64,000 bases of DNA from the NCBI GenBank assembly GCA_015233565.1, contig JADFXM010000018.1, positions 62,001-126,000 of the forward strand. Direction: 5' to 3'. The translations under genes were made by a program, and so were the position numbers. Positions 17,259 through 25,908 of the stretch are shown in pieces (within the stretch, counting starts at the first letter, position 1; each line of letters starts with the position of its first letter). The notes under the pieces were generated by a model, which was not told the DNA's origin, did no database searches, and worked only from the letters and a program-made list of their open reading frames with translations. Source of the DNA: Candidatus Rifleibacteriota bacterium. Its GTDB lineage: Bacteria; Muiribacteriota; Ozemobacteria; Ozemobacterales; Ozemobacteraceae.

Positions 17259-17852
17259 ATGGCACAATTCCAAGCAATCAATCCAAAAGTTGAAGTTAAC
17301 GGTCAGACCGTTTTAGCCATTGCAAACAGCATGGGTGTGATGAAAACACTCGGACTAAAAATACTAAAGGAAAATGGAATTGCAGATCCAATACCAGAAA
17401 AATGGTATTCTCAACAATCGTGGTTAAATGCTTTCAAACAAATCAGTGAAACCGTTGGCATAAATACACTTAATCTAATTGGAAAGTCAATTCCTGAAAA
17501 TGCGAAATTTCCACCGCAAATCGATGATATACATAAAGGATTAGCTTCCATAGAGGTTGCATTTCATATGAACCATAGACTAAATGGCTGTGTCCTTTTT
17601 AATCCGGCGGATGGACAAATGATAGATGTAATCGGTCATTATCGTTACAAAAAAATTAGCGAAACAATGGCTGAAATTAGTTGTGATAATCCATATCCCT
17701 GTGATTTTGACAAAGGAATAATTGAAGCCATGGCAAAGAAATTTAAACCATCAGATACCGTTATTGAAATTGAGCATTCGGAATCGAAAGGATGCAGAAA
17801 AAAAAACGGAGATATTTGTGTATATATCGTATCCTGGACGTCGTTGCGGTAA
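17259..17852 (+). CDS. Uncharacterised protein with V4R-like C-terminus
   Basis: A 197-residue soluble protein with no signal peptide. The ending CRKKNGDICVYIVSW resembles the Cys-Gly-Asp-x-Cys finish of V4R and heme-NO-binding-like domains, which bind small hydrophobic ligands. Cys residues in SCDNPYPCDF also suggest ligand or metal binding. The first half (VNGQTVLAIANSMGVMK) is not recognised. The ribosome site GGGAGAGG is strong, and the gene stands alone behind a structured leader. Function unknown; the V4R resemblance is weak. Confidence 0.75.
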   Translation: MAQFQAINPKVEVNGQTVLAIANSMGVMKTLGLKILKENGIADPIPEKWYSQQSWLNAFKQISETVGINTLNLIGKSIPENAKFPPQIDDIHKGLASIEVAFHMNHRLNGCVLFNPADGQMIDVIGHYRYKKISETMAEISCDNPYPCDFDKGIIEAMAKKFKPSDTVIEIEHSESKGCRKKNGDICVYIVSWTSLR

Positions 17853-17987
17853 AAAAGCAAGATTTTAAATTTTTAATCTGATACTCGATTTTCCAAAAAA
17901 CGGGTACAAAAAGGCATACAGCTTTTTGCTTGGTTATACAAAGAAATTTCCGAAAAAAGTCCGCTTTACTTAAAGAGCTGGCAAGCG

Positions 17988-19076
17988 ATGAAAAATAACA
18001 CCCGACCTTTTCATGACCCTTCGAGTGGGATGGATGGCCTCGGAGTCATTTGTCTTATGCTTTCAGCTAGCATCTTCTACTTCTGGAAATTTGAGGGGGT
18101 CTCCCTTCTGTTGTTTCGAATCCTTCCCCTCGCTCCCCTTCTTGGACTCCTTCTCCTGTTTATGGGTTTATATTTTTTCAAATTAGGGTACAGGATGAAC
18201 AGCACTTGGAACATCCACTCCTCGCTAAAACTAGCCTTTGACACTGGCTTCGCAGCTTCGGGTCCCTTATGGGAAAAGGTCGCCGCTTTCAAACTCACCG
18301 GTGCCGAATCGGGGTTTCAACTTGCGATTGGCCTGTCGAGCGATATTGACCTCACTCCCCTCCAACACGAGGTGGCTTCCCGCTACATTTTGAAAATGGA
18401 AGGCTACCAAATTTCCGGTCGTGGGATTTACTTTAAGCCAGGCCGTTTGACTCTGACGGTAAGCGGTACCGTGTTTAAACCGCCGGAGGACGACGGTGGG
18501 ATCCAAAGAGCCCTCCTTGTTGCCATCAATGACGTCGCGAGGGAATCGATTCTCTGGGTGGAGACGTATAAATGGTCGAACACCCCCTTCGAAGACGGGG
18601 CGCCAAGGCGTATTGAGGGAGAAAAAGCGCAGTCGTTTATCAAAGCGTTGGTTGGTCGCAGTCTGCAGCTCATCATCAAAGAATTAGAATACTTCGAAGG
18701 AAAAACAAACCAGGGCATTGATCTTAAAATCGAGGGACCGTTCACAACAGGTGGGGAAGTGCGAACCGGATACCTGCCCATGGAGAAATTCCTCCTACCC
18801 GGTCGCTACACGGTATGCGCGAATGCTTGCGCCTATAGCTTCCCCTGTTACAACGATTGCCTTACAAACTACGCGTATGAACCCATCTGGACTTCGCCTG
18901 AATTGGTTATAGAGGGCAGCCCCGGGGGAATCATCTATCTCCGTGTCGGGGTAGCTCTTGATCAGCGCGTGCTGAACGAAGCGGAAAATACATTTTTCAA
19001 TCAAAAGAACCGAGCGCAGCTCTCTCCTCCCCCGCCACCGCGTGTCAACGTTTATCTTGAGTTGTGTCAACAATAA
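17988..19076 (+). CDS. GC-rich gene for a membrane-anchored protein
   Basis: Unknown family, 362 residues. Two adjacent hydrophobic segments (about 14-32 and 37-59) precede a large domain probably outside the membrane. Near residue 275 is a four-Cys cluster (CANACAYSFPCYNDC). The tail has a PPPPPP run. Base composition is clearly richer in G+C than its neighbours. No good ribosome site precedes the ATG; an internal ATG is possible. The composition and lack of neighbours suggest recent transfer. Confidence 0.75.
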   Translation: MKNNTRPFHDPSSGMDGLGVICLMLSASIFYFWKFEGVSLLLFRILPLAPLLGLLLLFMGLYFFKLGYRMNSTWNIHSSLKLAFDTGFAASGPLWEKVAAFKLTGAESGFQLAIGLSSDIDLTPLQHEVASRYILKMEGYQISGRGIYFKPGRLTLTVSGTVFKPPEDDGGIQRALLVAINDVARESILWVETYKWSNTPFEDGAPRRIEGEKAQSFIKALVGRSLQLIIKELEYFEGKTNQGIDLKIEGPFTTGGEVRTGYLPMEKFLLPGRYTVCANACAYSFPCYNDCLTNYAYEPIWTSPELVIEGSPGGIIYLRVGVALDQRVLNEAENTFFNQKNRAQLSPPPPPRVNVYLELCQQ

Positions 19077-19213
19077 CGGGGCACCGAAACTGATGCCGCA
19101 CTATTTTGATTAAATCAGACTTCTTGACAGGATGAATTAATTTTTTTTTGAATTGGTATAATTGGTGTTAGCAGCCCTTGATAAGAATTTTCTTCTTTCA
19201 CTTTAGTTAAATA

Positions 19214-19263
19214 AAAAATGAGGTAGCGTCCCAGGTTCTCACCTTCAACACTACCCCGTTTTT
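19214..19263. terminator. Bidirectional terminator between convergent genes
   Basis: AAAAATGAGGTAG (from 19214) pairs with CTACCCCGTTTTT (to 19263) allowing G-U pairs, with a 25-nt loop. It ends in a T run on the plus strand and, from the A run, on the minus strand too. It sits between the GC-rich gene and the RND operon. Confidence 0.6.
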
Positions 19264-19302
19264 AAAGATTTGCTATTTCTTGATTGCTATAAGTTCGTAA
19301 GA

Positions 19303-22300
19303 TTATTCTTCGGGAGCAGCAATTGCCTTGTGGGCCTTTTTTAATGATGATTTCTCTACTTCGATGAATTTCAGCAAGAGTGGGCAGAAAAACAACATCA
19401 ATGCTGTTCCCACAAGCATTCCACCCACCACGACTATAGCCAAAGGTTTTTGCGTCTGACTCCCTATTCCATGTGCCGTCGATGCCGGCAATAGTCCTAA
19501 TGATGCGACAAAACCGCCCATAAGAACAGGACGGAATTTATCTTCCATCGTTTCCATAATAGCTTTGTGACATTCAATTCCTTCCATTCTCAGACGAAGA
19601 TAATGGGAAGTAATAACTGAGGAATTCAAGACGGAAACACCTATGATCGAAATAAAACCAACCATCGATGAAACACTCAACGATTCGCCTGTAAATATCA
19701 AACTTCCCAAACCAGCCGAAACTGCGAACAGCGGGGCAGCCATTATGATAAAGACATTTCTCACGCTACCGTATAATAAATACAAAGTTGTGAGGATGGC
19801 AAAAACTGCAATGGGTATGGAAACACAAAAACGTTTGAAGGATTCAACCATTTCGTTGAAAATTCCGCTCCACTCCATGTAGTAGCCTTTGGGAACTTCA
19901 ATCTTTTCGACAGCCACCTGAGCCTTTCTTACTGTTCCACCTAAGTCTTTTGACGTAACGGAAAATTTGACCGGAATAAAGCGCCGGAATCCTTCACGGT
20001 AGACAAACGATGCTCCCGTATCATAGCGCAACGTGGCAACGCGTGACAGAGGAACAAATCCCCCGTTTGGCAATGCAATTGGGGTAGCCGAAATCTTATC
20101 GAAATCTCGCCTGTACACTGGAGGAAATCTCAAGAAAAGAGAGAATCTCTTTTCTCCTTCAATAATTTGGGTTATTTCTTTTCCGCCAAGTGCTGCAGAA
20201 ATAGTGTCAAGAACATCCTGAACGTTGAGACCTAGCGCTGCGATATTCTTTCGGTTGGCTTCGATCATTAAATTCGGTTGTCCTAGTTCTCTTTGAATAC
20301 CAAGGTCCTCAACCCCAGGAATCTTTTGTAACTCGCTCATAACCTGCCTGGAAAGTTTATCCAATGAATAAAGATCGTCACCAAAAATCTTGACTGAGTT
20401 CTCACCTTTAACACCCGACATAACCTCTTCGAGATTGTCCTGAATATACTGTGAAACGTTGATATCAGCGTTTGGAAACAGATCTCTCAATTTCGTTCGG
20501 GTTTCTTTTTCCAGGTCTTCTTTAATTCGACCTTCCTTCCACTGATCATAAGGAAGCAAAGAAACGAAAAACTCGCTGTTGAAAGCTCCGGTTGGATCAG
20601 TGCCATCTTCAGGACGTCCACATTGAAACTCCACATCTTTCACTTCCGGATTACTCATTAGAATGTCGCGAACCTTTTTTGCACATTCATATGTTTTACT
20701 TAAGGAAATCGAATAAGGCAAAACCATTCGGATGTACATATTTCCTTCGTCCATCTGCGGTAAAAACTGGCTGCTAATTACTTGCATGGCAGACCAAATT
20801 CCTGTTCCAAGAAGAGTGAAGACTATTAGTAAAATAACAACTGAGAATCGTAAAAATTTATTTACAATCCACAAATAAATTCGCCGGAAAAAAACGATAA
20901 TCCGAAACTCGCTATCGATAGCTTTTCCAAGGAATAAACGGCTTGACACAACAAGATATGAAAAAGTCAGAACAAGCGTAAAAATGATAGCGTAAAGATA
21001 GGTTTTCGCCATTGGAGAAAAGATTTGTGATTCAGCACCTTGCATCATGAAAATGGGAATAAATGCCAAAAGTATGATTATTACCGAAAAGATCATCGGG
21101 ACGCTAACTTCCTGGGCCGCCCTGGCCATCGTCTTTACACCAGGCCCGTGTTTATTGGTGAGTCGGAAATAATCCTCAATCAGGATCAAAGGAATATCAG
21201 CTATGATTCCAAAATCGATAGCCCCGATTGATAAAAGATTTGCCGATTCCCCTCTCAGGGCCATAATAGCAAGAGTAATGATCAAGGAAACAGGAATAAC
21301 CATAGCTGTAATCAGTGCAGCGCGTAAGCTTCCTAAGAAGATAAATAGCGCAATTGCTACCAGACCAATGCCTGACATTGCAGTTTCAATAACTTTCTTG
21401 ACTACTGTAACAATAAGATCCCAGCGTTCATAAAACGGGTTAATCTTGATTCCCTTTGGAAGAATACGCTCGTTTAGCTCGTCAACCTTTTCGTGAATCG
21501 ATTTTATCGACGGGATACTCTGTGAACCTTTTCTGAGCAATACGACTCCCATGACACTCTGATCTTTATTAGAGAGTCCCATAATTCCGGTTTGAGGAAG
21601 ATTTCCTATGGTTACGTCTGCGATATCCTTGATAAGAAGAGGTTTTCCATTTTTCATAGTAACCAGCACGTCTTCGATATCTTCAACATCTTTGATCAAG
21701 CCGATCCCTCTAACCAGATAAAACTGATCACCTTTTTCTATTCCTCTAGCCCCGACATTCAAATTTGATTTGGAAAGGGAATCAATAACCTGCGCCAGAG
21801 TAATCCCGTATTTTATTAGATTTCCCGGTTGAATCGTGACTTTATAGGCCTTGATATATCCACCATAGCTGGACACATCTTCAACCCCTTTGGCCGTTTT
21901 CAAATAACGGGCTGCAGTCCAATCTTGGATAGTTCGTAGGTCAAGAAGATTATCAGAGCCTACAAGGTTGTATCTCATTACTTCACCGATCATATTTGGG
22001 ATGATCGTAGGCTGCGCATCCGGGGGCATCGAAACATTTGCCAGCCTATTAATGACCTCTTGTTTCGCCCCCTTATAATCTATTCCATAGGCAAACTTGC
22101 ATTTTATATCAGAAAGCCCATAAAGCGAGACGGTATTGATTCGCTCCATTCCTTCCATGCCTGCAAGACCGACTTCTAATGGAATGGTAATCAATCGTTC
22201 TATTTCTTCTGCTGCTCTTCCCTCATAAACCGTTACAATTTCAACAATCGGTGGAGCTGGGTCTGGAAAAGCTTCGACGTTCAGGTTCTTCACGAAGAAC

Positions 22301-22389
22301 ATCGACAGTCCAACCGCCGCTAAGATAAGGAAAAAACACAGAACGCTACGTTTAGAAACAAAAGTAAGAAAAATGATCCATCTTTTCAT
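19303..22389 (-). CDS. RND-family efflux pump of the heavy-metal (CzcA/CusA) type
   Basis: Inner-membrane proton antiporter of 1028 residues, normal for the family. The N-terminal membrane helix is followed by the porter motif NVEAFPDPAPP. Membrane helix 4 carries AIDFGIIADIPLILIED, which keeps the two Asp and the Glu of the HME-RND proton relay. A second porter half and membrane helices end near EVEKSSLKKA. The metal-binding Met triad of CusA is not obvious, so the substrate is uncertain. It overlaps the adaptor gene by four bases and forms the inner part of a tripartite pump. Confidence 0.92.
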   Translation of the reverse strand: MKRWIIFLTFVSKRSVLCFFLILAAVGLSMFFVKNLNVEAFPDPAPPIVEIVTVYEGRAAEEIERLITIPLEVGLAGMEGMERINTVSLYGLSDIKCKFAYGIDYKGAKQEVINRLANVSMPPDAQPTIIPNMIGEVMRYNLVGSDNLLDLRTIQDWTAARYLKTAKGVEDVSSYGGYIKAYKVTIQPGNLIKYGITLAQVIDSLSKSNLNVGARGIEKGDQFYLVRGIGLIKDVEDIEDVLVTMKNGKPLLIKDIADVTIGNLPQTGIMGLSNKDQSVMGVVLLRKGSQSIPSIKSIHEKVDELNERILPKGIKINPFYERWDLIVTVVKKVIETAMSGIGLVAIALFIFLGSLRAALITAMVIPVSLIITLAIMALRGESANLLSIGAIDFGIIADIPLILIEDYFRLTNKHGPGVKTMARAAQEVSVPMIFSVIIILLAFIPIFMMQGAESQIFSPMAKTYLYAIIFTLVLTFSYLVVSSRLFLGKAIDSEFRIIVFFRRIYLWIVNKFLRFSVVILLIVFTLLGTGIWSAMQVISSQFLPQMDEGNMYIRMVLPYSISLSKTYECAKKVRDILMSNPEVKDVEFQCGRPEDGTDPTGAFNSEFFVSLLPYDQWKEGRIKEDLEKETRTKLRDLFPNADINVSQYIQDNLEEVMSGVKGENSVKIFGDDLYSLDKLSRQVMSELQKIPGVEDLGIQRELGQPNLMIEANRKNIAALGLNVQDVLDTISAALGGKEITQIIEGEKRFSLFLRFPPVYRRDFDKISATPIALPNGGFVPLSRVATLRYDTGASFVYREGFRRFIPVKFSVTSKDLGGTVRKAQVAVEKIEVPKGYYMEWSGIFNEMVESFKRFCVSIPIAVFAILTTLYLLYGSVRNVFIIMAAPLFAVSAGLGSLIFTGESLSVSSMVGFISIIGVSVLNSSVITSHYLRLRMEGIECHKAIMETMEDKFRPVLMGGFVASLGLLPASTAHGIGSQTQKPLAIVVVGGMLVGTALMLFFCPLLLKFIEVEKSSLKKAHKAIAAPEE

Positions 22390-23426
22390 GGCGTTTCCAT
22401 CTCAATCGCCGATTCGACGACTTCATCACCTTCATTGACGCCCTCAACAGCGCTCATTTTATCAGAAACATCACAAATTGGTTTCACCGAAACCTCTTTT
22501 ACTTCTCCATCCTTTTGAAGCTTTACAAAAAATCTCCCCTCTTTATAGATTATGGTAGACTTCGGAATAACAGAATATGAACGTTCCGTTTCGAGAATTT
22601 TCATCCGCAAAAACATATTTTGTTTGAACACATTTTTGTTCTCACTAAGCTTGATATATGCCTTAACGGTTTTCGACTCCTGATCCTCCACATCACTGAT
22701 GTAGGTGACAATTCCCTGAAAACTTTGGCCGGGAAAAACATCTGTCTGAAAGGTTACTTCTTTATTTCTTTCAATTTTACTGACATAAGTATCGAAAATA
22801 TTAGCAACAATCAATATTTTTTCAGGATTTACAATAGTCATCAATGAGGTCGTTGTGTCAAAACGATCACCAAGGTGGGCTTGCAGTTCCACTACAGCAC
22901 CGTCAATCGGAGCCTTTAATATGAGCTTGTCCTGCAGTCCGTTTCCTTTGAATGTTCCATAAATTTCCAATTTTTTCTTCAATCCATCAACCAAAACCTT
23001 TTGTTGGTCATAATTTGCTTGACTGTTTAGCAAATCGTTTTTTGTCACAGCGCCAATTTCAAAAAGTTGTTTGTTCAGGTTATAAACTCTCTCAAATTGC
23101 CGCAACTGAACCAGAGCCGATAAGTGATTCGAAGAAACATCGCTGACATCTGAACTGCGAAGAGCAACTAAACTGTCACCTCGTTTGACTGAATCTCCGA
23201 TTTTCACAAAAACCTTTTCTACAGCCCCGGAAAGAGGCGACAACAATTTGGCACTTCCCTCAACATCAGCCTGAACTGTTCCACCTGCTTCTATAAATGA
23301 TTGCACTTTCTGAGTGATAACTTTGCAAATTTTTAACTTTTGACTGCTCTCTTTTGTTCCCTCTCCAAAAGCGAGATAGCCCGGAAAAAAAATCAATCCA
23401 ATGAGCAAAAATACAATTTTTTTCAC
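22386..23426 (-). CDS. Periplasmic adaptor (membrane fusion) protein of the RND pump
   Basis: Links the RND pump to the outer-membrane channel. It has a signal peptide (MKKIVFLLIGLIFFPGYLAFG), a lipoyl-like half (LLSPLSGAVEKVFVKIGDSVKRGD), a coiled hairpin (about 85-150) and the second lipoyl half (LILKAPIDGAVVELQAHLGD). At 346 residues it is CusB/CzcB-like but without extra metal-binding extensions. It overlaps both neighbours by four bases, so the three are one operon. Confidence 0.92.
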   Translation of the reverse strand: MKKIVFLLIGLIFFPGYLAFGEGTKESSQKLKICKVITQKVQSFIEAGGTVQADVEGSAKLLSPLSGAVEKVFVKIGDSVKRGDSLVALRSSDVSDVSSNHLSALVQLRQFERVYNLNKQLFEIGAVTKNDLLNSQANYDQQKVLVDGLKKKLEIYGTFKGNGLQDKLILKAPIDGAVVELQAHLGDRFDTTTSLMTIVNPEKILIVANIFDTYVSKIERNKEVTFQTDVFPGQSFQGIVTYISDVEDQESKTVKAYIKLSENKNVFKQNMFLRMKILETERSYSVIPKSTIIYKEGRFFVKLQKDGEVKEVSVKPICDVSDKMSAVEGVNEGDEVVESAIEMETP

Positions 23427-24679
23427 TTTATTTCTCCCGTATAAACCTGAATTAATTCACGATTCAATCCGCATTGTACAAAAGCCTGATTATACTTAAC
23501 TTTGAAATCTCTAAAAGTTTTTTGGGTGTTTAACAAATCCAGAACAGTCATAGCTCCGTATGTAAAGGCCTTTTCGCTTCTAGCCATCAAATCTTCCATA
23601 TCCGATTTTCGCTTTTTATAAGCATCGAACACTTTCGAAGTCGCCTGAAAATTGTTAAGGTTTTGCCGAATATCTAAAACAATTTGTCTCTTGGTTTTTT
23701 CAATTTGAAGCACAATTTGTTCAAGTTCGGCCTTCTTTCGCAATCGGTCACCTTGGTTGCGATTATAAAGCGGCAAAGCAACACTGAAACCAAGACCAAT
23801 ACCCAGGGAATGATCAGGACCAAAAGTATCCCGTTCTGCACCAACACTAACATCGGGACGTCCCATGACTTTAGCAAGAACTTTGCCCTTCTCCGCAACC
23901 TTTGCTTGTTTCTGCAAGGCCAACAGATCGTAACGATTTTGATACGCCCTTTCGAGCAATACATCTTCGGAAGCAATCGGAACATCTTTTATTTCGCCAA
24001 TCTTCACAGGCTTTATCGCCTTTTCCCTACCAATTAACATCGCGAATTGCTCTGCGTCATTCTTAAATTGATTTTCAGCATTTGTTACCGTATTTTCAAG
24101 ATCGATGCGTGAAACCTCAAGTTTCATAATGTCAACTGAGGAAAGATCACCAGCTTTAAACCTCTTGTTGGCAATGTCCAACACTCTATCAAATCTGGTT
24201 AAATCATCTTTAGCAGCTTCAATATTAGCCAAATCCAGAGTCATATTGAAAAAATTGGTATAAAAACCAATCAACAAACTTCGAATCGTGTCCTGATAAG
24301 AAAGTTTTGCCGCTTCGACTGTCGTTGAAGCAACACTACTGCGCAGTTTTCGTTTTCCACCGGTTTCAAGAAGTTGGTCGATTCGAAATGTCATCTGAGC
24401 ATTATCTCCGGATGCCCCAAACCCCTTTCCAGTTTTCAAACCTATGTCATTAACTGAAAAAGTCGGATTTGGTCGAAGTTTTGCCGTCACATAATCAGCG
24501 TAAGCCTTGTCGATCTCAAATTTATTGATAAGAACATCAAAATTAGTAGAAAAGAATTCCTGTAGAGCTTGTTTTAGGTCTATTTCGTCATCAGCAAGCA
24601 CAACTCGACCTGAAACAAAAAATGTTAAAAATAAACCTAGAACCAGTATTAAATTTGTTTGCCTGAAAAAAGTTCTCAT
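23423..24679 (-). CDS. TolC/CzcC-type outer-membrane factor
   Basis: Outer-membrane channel of the pump, 418 residues. A signal peptide (MRTFFRQTNLILVLGLFLTFFVSG) is followed by two similar halves of long helices (FSVNDIGLKTGKG..., VSVGAERDTFGPDHSLGIGL...). These repeated VSV.A / GL.FSVPL-like strands mark the family. It is first in the operon with the adaptor and pump. Upstream lie tandem copies of an interspersed repeat, so the promoter must be in or next to them. Confidence 0.92.
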   Translation of the reverse strand: MRTFFRQTNLILVLGLFLTFFVSGRVVLADDEIDLKQALQEFFSTNFDVLINKFEIDKAYADYVTAKLRPNPTFSVNDIGLKTGKGFGASGDNAQMTFRIDQLLETGGKRKLRSSVASTTVEAAKLSYQDTIRSLLIGFYTNFFNMTLDLANIEAAKDDLTRFDRVLDIANKRFKAGDLSSVDIMKLEVSRIDLENTVTNAENQFKNDAEQFAMLIGREKAIKPVKIGEIKDVPIASEDVLLERAYQNRYDLLALQKQAKVAEKGKVLAKVMGRPDVSVGAERDTFGPDHSLGIGLGFSVALPLYNRNQGDRLRKKAELEQIVLQIEKTKRQIVLDIRQNLNNFQATSKVFDAYKKRKSDMEDLMARSEKAFTYGAMTVLDLLNTQKTFRDFKVKYNQAFVQCGLNRELIQVYTGEIK

Positions 24680-24765
24680 ATTTTTTCCTCAAATTCCAAT
24701 TTGACCAAAAACCGAACGTTTTACTTCAAAATCCTAATACAATTTTCAATACATGCACTTCTCGC

Positions 24766-24906
24766 CTAACGAATCTGTCGAAAAACATCCTAAACATGCT
24801 TTTTTCCGCACACTTCAAAATTCTTAATTCACTTTTCATGTTGGTTCCACCAAACTGTTTTTCTGGTACATCTCGTGATTTGATATTTTTTTGTCAGCTT
24901 CTAACG
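24766..24906 (+). repeat. Interspersed repeat, copy 1 (diverged)
   Basis: Starts CTAACGAATCTGTCGAAAAA and ends TTTTTGTCAGCTTCTAACG. The ends are imperfect inverted repeats. The right-hand CTAACG is shared with the next copy, so the two copies are tandem with a 135-bp period. The interior has diverged. Confidence 0.6.
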
Positions 24907-25036
24907 AGACTGTCGAAAAATGCCTATTTTTCATACTTTTATGTACCTATTCGAATTTTCGCTCGTTTTTTCGCATCACCAGCGAGTCATTTTGTACCGG
25001 ATGGAATGTACCGAGATTTTTCGACAACTTCTAACG
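24901..25036 (+). repeat. Interspersed repeat, copy 2
   Basis: Runs from CTAACGAGACTGTCGAAAAA to GAGATTTTTCGACAACTTCTAACG. GTCGAAAAA at the left faces TTTTTCGAC at the right. The interior shares TTTTGTACCG, TACCGAGATTTTTCGAC and GCACCAGAAGCGAG-like stretches with the copy at 49589. It resembles a MITE or REP-like element. Confidence 0.8.
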
Positions 25037-25223
25037 TCATGAAAAAAACCTTTAAAAAGCTAACCTCAACTTTTAAAAAAAAGGACAATCCTACAAACCT
25101 GACGCGCAATAAAACCCCCAAACAAGATGCTCTTACTATTTATTAGAAAAAGAAACTAAACACAATTCCAACACACAACATTTTCTTTCTGCCAAACACG
25201 GATTAAAACTTCCTCTGACCTGC

Positions 25224-25619
25224 TTAAAATATTACTTTCAAATCGCAAGCTTGGCAGCAAGTTACAGACGAAATAGATGGAGGGGGACGAGGTAAAAGTG
25301 GATGGAAAGCGACTGATACGTGATAAAACTTATCCGCCAAGTGGAGTAATTCAAAAAAGCTTTTTCCCTCGGGGAAAAACAGTTCGCTATTATCCGAAAC
25401 CCCTGAACCAGCTTGCTGATTAAAATGACAGAAAGGGCAATCCTTGGAAACGGAATTGGCCTCGCAGCTTTGGAAACCCTCTTTCGTGTTTCTAACATGA
25501 TTGAGATCAGGAAAGAACGCAATGGCCAAACAGAATAACAGTAGCACGCTGATCCTGGAATAGGCCAAATGCAAAAACCGACATCGTACTTTTAAAAATG
25601 ACAAATGGAAAAACACCAT
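25224..25619 (-). CDS. Small membrane-anchored CPxC protein upstream of efflux operon
   Basis: A 131-residue frame with one hydrophobic segment (about 22-38: RISVLLLFCLAIAFFP), then a CPFCHFNQQAG motif and an RPPPS stretch near the end. Short proteins with an HxxxCPxC motif and a Pro-rich tail (DUF2946-like) are often encoded beside heavy-metal RND operons, and this layout matches. No ribosome site is obvious; a TTG at the leucine before HLAYSR is an alternative start. The call rests on motif and context only. Confidence 0.45.
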   Translation of the reverse strand: MVFFHLSFLKVRCRFLHLAYSRISVLLLFCLAIAFFPDLNHVRNTKEGFQSCEANSVSKDCPFCHFNQQAGSGVSDNSELFFPEGKSFFELLHLADKFYHVSVAFHPLLPRPPPSISSVTCCQACDLKVIF

Positions 25620-25828
25620 ACCGTGGATATACCAAATTTGCCAGTAAAGGGCAATACCGGGCTAGAATATTTTTTTGTATTTTTTTGACTTCTTAATATG
25701 CGAAATTTCGCGTTTTCTAGAGCTGAATAATTTTTGAAATCGCCTGAAATAACAGAGGTGCGCATTAGTCCGGGCGGAGTAAGATTTTGTCTATCCAGAG
25801 CACCGGGGCTTGGGAACGTAAAACAAAC

Positions 25829-25892
25829 TAGTCCTTGGTTGCAGTTGAATTTACGTGGAAGGAAAAAATAACTCCTACGCAACCAGGGACTA
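25829..25892 (-). terminator. Stem-loop downstream of the aminotransferase
   Basis: TAGTCCTTGGTTGC (25829-25842) pairs with GCAACCAGGGACTA (25879-25892), 14 pairs with one wobble. A smaller CGTAAA/TTTACG pairing lies inside the arms. It starts 17 nt after the aminotransferase stop (minus strand), so it is a likely 3' end, though the T run is poor. Confidence 0.5.
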
Positions 25893-25908
25893 CTCATCTG
25901 AAAGAAGC

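Larger units (their letters stand above)
24680..25223. other. Intergenic region holding tandem interspersed repeats
   Basis: No gene is credible in this 544-bp stretch. It holds two head-to-tail copies of a repeat (24766-24906 and 24901-25036). Open frames across it arise from the repeat sequence. The remaining 190 bp are AT-rich without clear structure. Confidence 0.7.

Noticed and set aside
24796..25146. 116-residue open frame on the plus strand
   Set aside because: It runs through the interspersed repeat; its similarity to a frame at 49573-49863 (YRDFSTxSN) is explained by the shared DNA repeat, and there is no ribosome site.
25592..25897. 101-residue minus-strand frame next to the aminotransferase
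   Set aside because: It covers the 3' hairpin of the aminotransferase and has no ribosome site or recognisable pattern.
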